11,275 bases of DNA from the NCBI GenBank assembly GCA_028284565.1, contig JANQRM010000591.1:1-11275 (forward strand), read 5' to 3'. The stretch comes from Anaerolineae bacterium (GTDB taxonomy: Bacteria; Chloroflexota; Anaerolineae; Aggregatilineales; Phototrophicaceae). How positions within the stretch are numbered: the first letter of the stretch is position 1; the number at the start of each line of letters is the position of its first letter. The notes below the pieces were generated by a model. The model was not told the origin of the DNA. It saw nothing but the letters and a program-made list of their open reading frames with translations, and searched no databases. Made by a program: the position numbers and the translations under genes. Positions 1-7,347 of this stretch are shown here, piece by piece.

Positions 1-780
1 CCCACGCCGACGCAAACTCGTCAGCCATCGGTCATCTTGTTGCCTTCGTTTACGCCATCACCGACCTTTGGCTTTACATCGACTCCTTTGCCGGATGCCT
101 TTGTTTTTGGTTTTTCGGTGGAGGGGCGGGAGTTGCTAGCATTTCGAATTGGTACGGGGGAGAAACATATCATGCTGATTGGCGGGATTCATGCAGGTTT
201 CGAAGCAAATACCTCCCAACTCGTGACGCAACTCCGTGACCAACTGATTGGCAATCCGACCTTGATTCATCCTGATGTGACCTTTGTCGTGATACCAACG
301 CTCAATCCCGATGGGATCGTACGGGGACGCACGGCAGAAGGACGCTTCAATGGGAATGGGGTGGATTTGAATCGCAATTGGGGTTGTGGTTGGGAGCCAA
401 CTGCCTATTGGTCAGAGGGTACGGTCAATCCGGGAGCTGAACCGTTTGACCAGCCGGAAACTCGTGCGCTCGGTGGGTTAATTCAGCAAATCAATCCGAA
501 AGTGGTCTTGTTTTATCATTCGGCGGCGAATGGCGTGTTTGCTGGGGAGTGTGAGAATGAGGGTATCTCTGATGCGATTGCGTCAACTTATGGTAACGCT
601 TCGGGTTATCCTTTTGGGGCGGATTTTAGCGAGTATCCTGTGACGGGAACGGCTCCCTCATGGGTAGCGAGTCAGGGCATTCCGGCATTGGATATTGAAC
701 TGGCTTCTGCGGATGACACCGAATTTTCGCGTAATTTACAGGGTATCATTGCCGTGCAATCATGGGTCTTAAGCCAGTGA
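1..780 (+). CDS. M14-like zinc carboxypeptidase, 3' part (5' end outside window)
   Basis: The frame is open from base 1 to the TGA at 778-780, followed at once by an in-frame TAA, so the N-terminus is missing. A TTG at 37 is a possible start but an unlikely one, because the frame upstream of it already reads Pro-Thr-rich (PTPTQT) and continues as PSFTPSPTF. That looks like the spacer of a secreted or surface protein whose signal peptide lies upstream. In the 259 visible residues the M14 fold signs are: GGIHAGFEAN (H64, E68, putative zinc ligands), GRFNGNGVDLNRNW (about 114-127, with the substrate-binding Asn-Arg), FYHS (H173, third zinc ligand) and LDIELAS (E233, in the place of the catalytic Glu). 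The HAGFE spacing is HxxxE rather than the classical HxxE. Family knowledge suggests cleavage of C-terminal residues from peptides or of peptidoglycan-type peptides; the substrate cannot be read from sequence. The next gene follows 75 nt downstream and may be co-transcribed. Confidence 0.85.
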   Translation, partial: PTPTQTRQPSVILLPSFTPSPTFGFTSTPLPDAFVFGFSVEGRELLAFRIGTGEKHIMLIGGIHAGFEANTSQLVTQLRDQLIGNPTLIHPDVTFVVIPTLNPDGIVRGRTAEGRFNGNGVDLNRNWGCGWEPTAYWSEGTVNPGAEPFDQPETRALGGLIQQINPKVVLFYHSAANGVFAGECENEGISDAIASTYGNASGYPFGADFSEYPVTGTAPSWVASQGIPALDIELASADDTEFSRNLQGIIAVQSWVLSQ

Positions 781-855
781 TAAGAATTTCATAAGATTTC
801 CAATCGTATCATCACTGTAAGTCGAAAGCGGTATCATTTGTAAGGGTTTTGCACT

Positions 856-1554
856 ATGTCGAAACGCAATAGTAAAAATCGTCGGAAGCGGCGTGAAGAA
901 CGCAAAAAGTCAGAACAACAACGCAAACAACTCATCACAGGTGGAATCCTAGCCGTGGTGATTGCGGTGGTTGCGGTCATTGCGTTGTCATCGAGTGGCG
1001 GTGGGGTTTCGGTAGAGCGTCAAGCGCGCTTTGACCTTGACCCTGTGCAGGGCAATCCTGATGCGCCTGTGTCGATTGTGGAGTATGGGGCGTATGGTTG
1101 TCATTCCTGTAAAGCGGTGCATGAGAGTGGCATGTTAGAGGATTTGCTGGAAGAGTTTAACGGGCAGGTCAATTTAATCTTCCGTGATATGCCTGTGATT
1201 ATCCCACGTTATGATGAAATTTCTGCGCAACTGGCGCAGTGTGTGCTAGACCAAAGCAATGATTTGTATTGGCGTTTCCATGACCAGATGTACACTCGCG
1301 CCCAACAAGGGGTGACCTCAAAAGACCAGATGATTGGTCTGGCGGATGATGTTGGCGTGGATACGGATGAACTCAGCTCTTGCTATGACTCTGGCATTCA
1401 TCGGGATACGGTATTTTATGATCGTCGGCGTGGCTCAGAGGCAGGCGTGCGGGGGACACCGACCTTCTTCATCAATGGGGAACGGGTACGCAGTTTCTCT
1501 CCTGATGAATTCCGTCGATTGATTAGCAACGCACTGGCACAAGCTGGGGCTTAA
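856..1554 (+). CDS. Membrane-anchored DsbA-like thiol:disulfide oxidoreductase
   Basis: The 232-residue protein starts with a very basic cytoplasmic stretch (residues 1-25, rich in K and R). One hydrophobic helix (about 27-45) then anchors a thioredoxin-fold domain outside the membrane. The redox motif is C82-H-S-C85 in the context EYGAYGCHSCK, and the cis-proline loop is GVRGTPTFFING (P202). Both are hallmarks of the DsbA/thioredoxin_4 group, and the length fits that group. A second cysteine pair (C129 and C176) lies in the helical insertion, as is common in this family, and may form a structural disulfide. The protein probably makes or rearranges disulfides in exported proteins. The ATG at 856 is preceded by AAGGG at 842-846 with 9 nt spacing. 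No DsbB or VKOR partner is in the window. The gene converges on the acetyltransferase gene, and the two stop codons interlock in one TTAA. Confidence 0.9.
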   Translation: MSKRNSKNRRKRREERKKSEQQRKQLITGGILAVVIAVVAVIALSSSGGGVSVERQARFDLDPVQGNPDAPVSIVEYGAYGCHSCKAVHESGMLEDLLEEFNGQVNLIFRDMPVIIPRYDEISAQLAQCVLDQSNDLYWRFHDQMYTRAQQGVTSKDQMIGLADDVGVDTDELSSCYDSGIHRDTVFYDRRRGSEAGVRGTPTFFINGERVRSFSPDEFRRLISNALAQAGA

Positions 1555-2072
1555 TCTGAACTATTGAGGTCTTTATAGTAATAAACTGTGGGGTCATAGA
1601 TTCCATCGCCATTAAGGGCGTAACCGGGAATGACCCCAACTTTCTGATAACCTAGCCCTTGATACAGCAATTCGGAGACGTCACCTTGTCGCGTATCGAG
1701 AACGAGCAAGGTTCGCTCTATTGAATGGGCGAGCCGTTCCAATTCGAGCATCAGGGCTTTAGCAATACCTTGCTGACGTGCATCTGTATGCACCATGAGT
1801 TTACGCACATCGGCAAGGTGCATCCCATTGGGTTTGTTATACGGTGCAAGCTGGACTGTGGCGACCACTCGAGAATCTATCTCCGCGATAAGGAGAATGA
1901 CTGCATCGCGTGTAATAGCATCACCAATGGATTGCCAATAGGCTCTGGCTTCGGTGATGTCCATGGGCGGGAGAAAGCCGATCGACGCGCCCGCATCCAC
2001 ACAATTGACCAATAGTACAGACAAATCATCAAGCGAATCATCTAAATTATGCAATTGATGAATAGTAAACAT
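1551..2072 (-). CDS. GNAT family N-acetyltransferase
   Basis: The 173-residue protein has the single-domain GNAT layout. An N-terminal helical region contains GFLPPMDITEARAYW (about 32-46). The strand LIAEIDSRVVATVQL follows, then the strand and acetyl-CoA pyrophosphate loop VRKLMVHTDARQQGIAKALM (about 89-108), whose RQQGIA matches the [RQ]xxGx[GA] signature. The C-terminal motif GLGYQKVGVIPGYAL is typical of the family. It should transfer an acetyl group from acetyl-CoA to an amine; the acceptor is unknown, and small-molecule or antibiotic detoxification is only one possibility. The ATG lies at 2070-2072 with a weak purine stretch (GATGAGAT) just upstream. The gene is divergent from the ABC permease gene, with 176 bp between them, and convergent with the DsbA-like gene, where the TAA stops share bases 1551-1554. 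Confidence 0.88.
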   Translation of the reverse strand: MFTIHQLHNLDDSLDDLSVLLVNCVDAGASIGFLPPMDITEARAYWQSIGDAITRDAVILLIAEIDSRVVATVQLAPYNKPNGMHLADVRKLMVHTDARQQGIAKALMLELERLAHSIERTLLVLDTRQGDVSELLYQGLGYQKVGVIPGYALNGDGIYDPTVYYYKDLNSSD

Positions 2073-2180
2073 ATCTCATCAATTCTTAACAACACGGCAT
2101 AGAACGAGTGTAGACAACAGTGGGTTCTTCTCCTAGCATCAACCTCACCAAAAAAGTGTGCGCCTGCTTTCGTGAGCATC

Positions 2181-2219
2181 GCCAAATTCGCAACATATTT
2201 GGCAATTATTGCGTATAGT
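2181..2219 (+). promoter_or_regulatory. Stacked dyads and possible -10 box ahead of the ABC permease
   Basis: Seen directly: GCCAAAT at 2181-2187 and its exact complement ATTTGGC at 2197-2203, separated by 9 nt. A second dyad overlaps it, GCAAT-T-ATTGC at 2202-2212. TATAGT at 2214-2219 matches the sigma70 -10 consensus at five of six positions and sits 30 nt before the permease ATG. No good -35 box is found 16-18 nt further upstream, where the first dyad lies. The arrangement fits an operator overlapping an activator-dependent or repressed promoter, but this is inference. It lies in the divergent spacer 2073-2248, so it could serve both the permease and the acetyltransferase. Confidence 0.35.
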
Positions 2220-2248
2220 GCACAGACGATAAACAAGGATAACACTAT

Positions 2249-4891
2249 ATGCTCCGACGCTTGGCATTTTATCTCCAATATTCCCTCCGTAACTTGCGAC
2301 GCGGTGGACGCTGGACGAGTCTGGCGATTTTGTGCATCACGGCTGGTGTGGCGACAGTGGTGGCACTCCGTAGCTTGGGCTTGGGGATTGGGGATGCGCT
2401 GACGAACAACATCCGCGTGGAACTCAAAGGGGATATGCTGATTCGTAAGAGCAATGACAGCGGGTTTACCTTCCGTGCAGAATTTGACCCCTTCACGCCT
2501 TGGGAATTGAATCAGATTCAATCATGGGCGGAATCGCGTGATGCGACGATGATCAATTTCATGCAGGGCGCGAATATGCAGATTGCTAAAACTGGTGTCG
2601 AGACCGTCGGACGACCTGAATTCATTGGTAGTTACTTCATCGACCCCGAAACTTATCCCCCGATGCATGACATCCGTGCACTCCAACCGGATGGCGTGCC
2701 GATTGCGGAGTTATTCACCGGTGGCAATCAGATCGTCATCAGCGATAACTTGGCACAACGGCAGGAGATACAAGTCGGTGACACCGTACGAGTAAGCAAT
2801 ACGGAAGAACTCTTTACGGTTGTCGGCATCGTAGCAACAACAAATGAATCAAGCGTCCGCAATATCTTGAGTGCCTTCTTTGGCTTCTTCTATATGGATA
2901 TTGAGGTGGCACAGTCGGTGATTGATTCCGAGTATGCACCAAATCGCGTCAGCATCTTATTTGAGCAAACACCATCTGCTGAGGTGATGGAAGATTATGA
3001 AAGCGACCTGCGACGGTTTGGACGAGTCGATACCTTCCATGAATTACTCGAAGGCTACACCTTTGTCTCGCAGATTTTGGGGGACTTCATCGTCGTGATG
3101 GGCTTGGGGGCGTTGCTCATTGGTGGTGTGGGCATTATGAATACGATGTTGGTGATGGTGCGTCGGCGCACCAACGAAATCGCGGCGGTCAAAACCTTTG
3201 GGCTCAAGGGTCGGCAAGTTGCTCTGCTCTTCATGACGGAAGCCTTGCTCTTGGGACTCATCGGCAGTGTACTCGGAAGTATCATCGGGATTTTGCTGAG
3301 TGGTGTGGCGAATCAATTCGGCGAACAATTCATCCAGCAGACAGTGGATTGGGTGATTTATCCCGAAGCACTGGCATATGGTTTTGTCTTGGGCATTGTG
3401 ATTACGGTGGTCTTTGGGGTTGCTCCTGTGCTGACAGCGGTGCAAGTCCGACCCGCGAATATCTTGCGCCCCAATGAGAACAAGATGCCCGGCTTAGGGG
3501 TAATTCGCTCTGGCTTGTTGCTGATGTTTGTTACCTTGTCAATTGGCTTGATTGTCGGGCAAATCGTCCGTCCCTCGTTTGAACTGGTACAGAATACAGC
3601 CGAGTCCTTCAATACACCCTCTCCGTATCTCATTGGTATTATCAGCGTGACAGGGACACTGCTGTTCATTGGTCTGCTGATTATCCTGCTGTGGATTTTG
3701 GTTTGGCTCATTGGCAAATTTCCGACCTTTGGCAATGTCAGCCTACGATTAGCTCTACGTAATATGTCTACCCACCGTTTACGGACTGCGACGACTCTGT
3801 TGGCATTGAGCGCGGGGATGCTGGCGTTGAGTAGCATCACCTTTGTCGGGGAGGGTGCGCGTGAATTGCTCAATCTACAACTGACGCAGACCTTTGGTGG
3901 GAATGTCGTGGTGTTCCCCTTCCCCTTTGTCCCCACTGGAATCGCTGAAACGGGTATCAACCTTGCCTTGAATGATGTGCCGATTACCTACCGCACTCGT
4001 ATCGACATCTATAATTTAGAAGTTGTGACTGTCGATGGGGAAGCCTCGTCAACTGGACGACGGGATTTTAACGGGACGATGTGGAAAAGTGACAACCCCA
4101 ATCTGACATCAGCAAATATCGTGCTGGGGCGTGACTTCAATCCTGAGGATAGAGGGCAAGCGGTAATTACATTGACGGATGTGGATGCCTTTGAACTGAA
4201 TGCGACGGTGGGTTCTATGCTGACACTCCGAGACGACTCAACGAGGAGTACTTTCCAAGCGGAGGTCATCGGCATTGTGGCGAGTGAAGAGAATGGCATC
4301 CCAGACATCACCCAACAAGGGATTCGCCTTGCGCCAGAGATTCCGAATGCCAATTTAGACTCGCAATTCACCATCTTCACCTATTTGGTGGAGGAAGAAT
4401 ATACGAATGAAGCTCTGGTGGCGTTGTCGAGTATTCCGATTGTGTTTTCACTGGATATTAGCTTCATCGACAGCTTACTTTCTCGGTTGATTACCCAATT
4501 CGCGGCGATTCCGACGATTGTGGGTATCCTCTCTCTCTTTGCGGCGGCGGTCATTATGGCGAATACGGTGGCACTCTCGACCTTAGAACGCCAACGGCAA
4601 ATCGGCATCCTGAAAGCCATTGGACTCAAAGCGCGGAAAGTCCTGACTGTGATGCTGATTGAAAGTTCGATTATTGGCTTGCTGAGTGCTGTCTTGGGGA
4701 TTGGGCTGAGCATAATTGGAGTGGCACTATTTACCTCGTTGGGTGGCACAACCATACCCCTACCACAAGATGCCCGTCTCACAGGTGTCGCACTCGTCGT
4801 CATAGCGATTCTCATCGGCTGGCTGGCGACGTTTTTGAGTGCGCGGGTCGCGCTCCGTGAACGGGTGATGAATGTGCTTCGGTATGAATAG
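2249..4891 (+). CDS. MacB/FtsX-type ABC transporter permease, two FtsX modules
   Basis: The 880-residue membrane protein has about ten hydrophobic helices (near 22-44, 278-302, 325-352, 374-398, 420-441, 462-490, 513-533, 754-778, 802-830 and 845-866). The order is a helix, a large extracytoplasmic MacB_PCD-like domain (about 50-270), three FtsX helices, two linking helices, then the same pattern again: helix, outer domain (about 535-750) and three FtsX helices. The cytoplasmic coupling segments confirm the duplication: RRRTNEIAAVKTFGLKGRQV (305-324) and LERQRQIGILKAIGLKARKV (779-798). Such 8-10-helix permeases work with a LolD/MacB-type ATPase as mechanotransmission or lipoprotein/lipid/peptide exporters rather than classical channels. 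No ATPase gene is adjacent on either side, so its partner must be encoded elsewhere. The ATG at 2249 has a good AAGGA at 2235-2239 (9 nt spacing). The substrate is unknown. Confidence 0.92.
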   Translation: MLRRLAFYLQYSLRNLRRGGRWTSLAILCITAGVATVVALRSLGLGIGDALTNNIRVELKGDMLIRKSNDSGFTFRAEFDPFTPWELNQIQSWAESRDATMINFMQGANMQIAKTGVETVGRPEFIGSYFIDPETYPPMHDIRALQPDGVPIAELFTGGNQIVISDNLAQRQEIQVGDTVRVSNTEELFTVVGIVATTNESSVRNILSAFFGFFYMDIEVAQSVIDSEYAPNRVSILFEQTPSAEVMEDYESDLRRFGRVDTFHELLEGYTFVSQILGDFIVVMGLGALLIGGVGIMNTMLVMVRRRTNEIAAVKTFGLKGRQVALLFMTEALLLGLIGSVLGSIIGILLSGVANQFGEQFIQQTVDWVIYPEALAYGFVLGIVITVVFGVAPVLTAVQVRPANILRPNENKMPGLGVIRSGLLLMFVTLSIGLIVGQIVRPSFELVQNTAESFNTPSPYLIGIISVTGTLLFIGLLIILLWILVWLIGKFPTFGNVSLRLALRNMSTHRLRTATTLLALSAGMLALSSITFVGEGARELLNLQLTQTFGGNVVVFPFPFVPTGIAETGINLALNDVPITYRTRIDIYNLEVVTVDGEASSTGRRDFNGTMWKSDNPNLTSANIVLGRDFNPEDRGQAVITLTDVDAFELNATVGSMLTLRDDSTRSTFQAEVIGIVASEENGIPDITQQGIRLAPEIPNANLDSQFTIFTYLVEEEYTNEALVALSSIPIVFSLDISFIDSLLSRLITQFAAIPTIVGILSLFAAAVIMANTVALSTLERQRQIGILKAIGLKARKVLTVMLIESSIIGLLSAVLGIGLSIIGVALFTSLGGTTIPLPQDARLTGVALVVIAILIGWLATFLSARVALRERVMNVLRYE

Positions 4892-4910
4892 CTACGCAAT
4901 GAAATAATTT

Positions 4911-4938
4911 GTAAGGGCGTACAGCTGTACGCCCCTAC
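4911..4938. repeat. 28-bp inverted repeat between convergent genes
   Basis: Bases 4915-4934 form a perfect 20-bp palindrome with arm GGGCGTACAG. The symmetry extends to 4911-4938 (GTA and TAC at the ends) with one A/C mismatch at 4914/4935. It lies between the stop of the permease (4891) and the stop of the AMP ligase (4950), where both genes would need a terminator. The GC-rich stem fits that role, but neither strand shows a proper T run after it. The minus strand has TTACAAATTATTT, which is the better of the two. The outer form GTAnGGGCG...CGCCCCTAC resembles short palindromic elements that recur between genes in some Chloroflexota and cyanobacterial genomes. That resemblance is from memory and was not tested here. 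Confidence 0.6.
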
Positions 4939-4949
4939 TGATACAGTTT

Positions 4950-6761
4950 CTATGGACGGAATTGAGTCTCTGACCAGTCCTCAAACAAGGGCTGTAACTT
5001 CAGCCGTTGATACTTGCCTGTGGATGTAACGGGTATCTCGTCACCAAAGACGACCACTTTGGGCGATTTCTCGAAGGTCATCTTCTCTCGGCAGATAGCG
5101 AGGATGTCATCTGCATCGAGTTCTGCGCCTTCATTCGGCACAATATATGCGCCAACTTCTTCGCCGTAATAGGTGTTCTTGAATGCCACCGCCAAGCCGA
5201 CATTCACGCCGGGAATATTGAGCAAGACCTCTTCAATATCAAAAGGACTAAATTTCACGCCACCCCGGTTAATGAGTTCCTTGATGCGCCCCGTAATGAA
5301 GAAGAAGCGTCGTCCGCGTTCATCTTCCAGATAAAAGCCTTCATCCCCACTACGGAACCATTGGAATTTGAAGGTCTCTTGGTTGGCATCGGGGCGCTTG
5401 AAATAATGCTTCATCACATTATGTCCACGAATGCAGATTTCACCACGTTCTCCCGCGCCAAGTTGTTCCCCACTGCCTTCGGGTGAGAAGATAGCCATTT
5501 CATTTGGCTCGATGGGACAGCCGATACTTGGATACCCATGATCGAGCAACCACGATTGATGTGCTTCCCATGTGAGGTCAATTGGCAAGAAACAACTGTA
5601 GCAGGTGGTTTCACTCAAGCCATAGCCATGCAATATCGGGAAACCGAAGCGATTTTCAAAATCTCGCGCCAATGCGACAGCCAGCGTCCCTGCACCACAG
5701 ATGAAATGACGGAAGCGTGTGAGATTGCGTCGGTTAATCTTGCCCCCGAAAATGGTCTTGCCCTCGGCTTCTTGCGCATCCGCATATTCGAGGAGGAATT
5801 GCAACAAGGTCGGTACAACACTGACGACATGCACCTTCTCTTTGACCACTCGCTCCCAAAAATGGGACACGCTAAATTTACGATTTAACACAACCGATGC
5901 ACCGACAAAGAGGGGGGTCATCAAGGTGACGACGATGCCGTTGACATGGTGAATCGGCAAGACACACATCGTACGCTGATTGCCCGTAATCGCTTGCCAT
6001 TGGCTGATACCATGCGCGTCAATCATCAAATTGTATTGAGTCAAAACCACACCTTTGGGCGCGCCAGTTGTCCCGCTTGTATAAACGAGCAGGGCTTCAT
6101 CGGACAATTCGGCTTCATTCGTGCCACCCGCGCGCATGGGGACATCACCCGCTTTTGTGCCTGTTTCATCGCCCAAAAAGGTCATGGGGCGGTTGCTCAC
6201 TAAGTCATGGAAACTGGGTATGTCATCATTCGGTGCGCCACCTACACGAATGACATGCTGGATATTCGGCGCGCCGAGTTCGCCCTCGCTCCCATCTCCA
6301 CCATTGATGATATGGTCTGCACGTTCCCAATATTCACCACGCACAAAGCAGACTTTCGCTTCACTATTCCGCAGGATAAAGGCGATGCGTCGGTCATCTT
6401 CTGCGACATTTTGCGGAGCAACCGTAGCCCCCAACACCCAACAGGCGAAGTAAATCAGCACCGTATCGCTATGATTATAGGCAATCGTCGCCACTCGGTC
6501 TCCACGCCGAATCTCCAAGTCTTCATATAGGAAGTTCGCTACTTGATGCACCCGCGCCACAAACTCCGCATAGGACAACTCTTCGCGGTCTCCATCGTCA
6601 TCATAATGAATTAGGAAAACTTTATTGGGGGAGGCTTTGGCATGGAGTGAGAGGAGGTTGCGAATGTTTTTGAAGGGAATCTTGGATTGCTCTTGTGGCA
6701 CACCTTTGTTGATATGCGCCTGATAAATATTCGCTTGCGTTTGCGCGTCAAGTTGAGTCAT
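4950..6761 (-). CDS. AMP-forming acyl-CoA ligase (ANL superfamily)
   Basis: This 603-residue enzyme should activate a carboxylic acid with ATP to an acyl-adenylate and transfer it to CoA. All core ANL motifs are present in order: YTSGTTGAPKG (227-237, phosphate loop), PIHHVNG (269-275), GYGLSETT (379-386, adenine/AMP binding), RSGDEG (470-475, ribose-binding Asp), GRIKELINRGG (491-501, hinge and C-domain) and TSTGK (579-583, with K583 as the adenylation lysine). It therefore looks fully active. At 603 residues it is somewhat longer than many 500-560-residue members, with extra sequence around 150-215 and 388-412. No carrier-protein domain follows, so a stand-alone CoA ligase is favoured over a peptide-synthetase module. 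Chain length and substrate cannot be told; CaiC-like or medium/long-chain acids are possible. ATG at 6759-6761 with AAGGA 7 nt upstream. It is the last gene of the minus-strand cluster, 41 nt after the shikimate-kinase-like gene. Confidence 0.93.
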   Translation of the reverse strand: MTQLDAQTQANIYQAHINKGVPQEQSKIPFKNIRNLLSLHAKASPNKVFLIHYDDDGDREELSYAEFVARVHQVANFLYEDLEIRRGDRVATIAYNHSDTVLIYFACWVLGATVAPQNVAEDDRRIAFILRNSEAKVCFVRGEYWERADHIINGGDGSEGELGAPNIQHVIRVGGAPNDDIPSFHDLVSNRPMTFLGDETGTKAGDVPMRAGGTNEAELSDEALLVYTSGTTGAPKGVVLTQYNLMIDAHGISQWQAITGNQRTMCVLPIHHVNGIVVTLMTPLFVGASVVLNRKFSVSHFWERVVKEKVHVVSVVPTLLQFLLEYADAQEAEGKTIFGGKINRRNLTRFRHFICGAGTLAVALARDFENRFGFPILHGYGLSETTCYSCFLPIDLTWEAHQSWLLDHGYPSIGCPIEPNEMAIFSPEGSGEQLGAGERGEICIRGHNVMKHYFKRPDANQETFKFQWFRSGDEGFYLEDERGRRFFFITGRIKELINRGGVKFSPFDIEEVLLNIPGVNVGLAVAFKNTYYGEEVGAYIVPNEGAELDADDILAICREKMTFEKSPKVVVFGDEIPVTSTGKYQRLKLQPLFEDWSETQFRP

Positions 6762-6802
6762 TGCCTATCCTTATGAGCATACTATTTGATGAATGGGCAA
6801 CA

Positions 6803-7345
6803 TTACCCGCGTCGTGCCGCCGCCTGATACCAGAAGTCGCAAATCTCGTCGATGAGGATTTCTTCATCTTTATATGTCGCATCAATCTCATAGATGTTAT
6901 CGGCTTTGCGGATTGCCCATTCGCGTGCGAGTTCTCCCATTGCCATTGCCCGTTCTGAGGGGTTGTGATAACGCGCGCCCATCGAAATATGCATCCCCCG
7001 TAAGATGGCATCCAGGCGTGCCACCAAACAGCAGACGATACCTGTTTCTTGCAAGCGTTCCAGATGGTCGCCATTTGTCAACGTACTGCCGGGGATACGC
7101 AATACCGCTTTGCGATAGAGCGAAATCTCATCCATCATCTCATCTTCAACCGCTTTAAGATGACGTCCGCCGTAGGTATCTCGAATCGATTCCGTAGATT
7201 CTCCCAGCCGTGCTTCAATTTGTTCTTCCACATCCACAAAACGCATTCCCATCTTCTCAGCAACTTGGCGGGCAATACGTGGTTTATTCGGTTCGATATA
7301 ACCCGTCAGAATCAGGTTCTTATCGGAAAGAAGCGGAAAGGACAT
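6803..7345 (-). CDS. Shikimate-kinase-like P-loop protein with degenerate active site
   Basis: The 180-residue protein follows the shikimate kinase pattern along its length. It has strand LILTGY, a loop, then helix RIARQVAEKMGMRFVDVEEQIEARLG, matching the family's '...LAxxLGxxFxDxDxxIExxxG'. The segments LERLQETGIVCCLVARLDAILRGM and ELAREWAIRKADNIYEIDAT match the later strand/helix and the R...Y..A.....D.. region. Key residues differ. The phosphate loop reads G15-Y-I-E-P-N-K21-P22, which keeps the Gly and Lys but loses the second Gly and the Ser/Thr of GxxxxGK[ST]. The GGG substrate motif is replaced by IPGST (84-88), and the DxD pair is D38-V-E40. ATP phosphotransfer is therefore doubtful. 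A GTG at 7369 would give eight more residues but overlaps the HAD gene by 22 nt. The ATG at 7345 sits 2 nt after the HAD stop and gives the N-terminus usual for the family, so it was chosen. Function unknown. Confidence 0.75.
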   Translation of the reverse strand: MSFPLLSDKNLILTGYIEPNKPRIARQVAEKMGMRFVDVEEQIEARLGESTESIRDTYGGRHLKAVEDEMMDEISLYRKAVLRIPGSTLTNGDHLERLQETGIVCCLVARLDAILRGMHISMGARYHNPSERAMAMGELAREWAIRKADNIYEIDATYKDEEILIDEICDFWYQAAARRG

Positions 7346-7347
7346 GC

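Noticed and set aside
37..39. TTG at 37 as the true start of the carboxypeptidase
   Set aside because: The same frame is open to base 1 and already encodes a Pro-Thr spacer. No signal peptide follows the TTG, so the gene most likely starts outside the window.
836..846. 11-mer ATTTGTAAGGG shared with the left edge of the palindrome at 4907-4917
   Set aside because: Here it has no inverted partner downstream and its AAGGG serves as the ribosome binding site of the DsbA-like gene. A chance match is as likely as a repeat remnant.
2101..2128. AGAAC...GTTCT short inverted repeat in the divergent spacer
   Set aside because: The 5-bp arms with an 18-nt loop are expected by chance, and no T run follows.
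2042..2521. 159-residue minus-strand frame across the acetyltransferase start, the divergent spacer and the permease start
   Set aside because: It overlaps two well-supported genes, has no recognisable motif, and its sequence is the complement of conserved permease coding sequence.
3358..3960. 200-residue minus-strand frame inside the permease gene
   Set aside because: It lies wholly opposite the FtsX helices and linkers of the 880-residue permease and shows no domain of its own.
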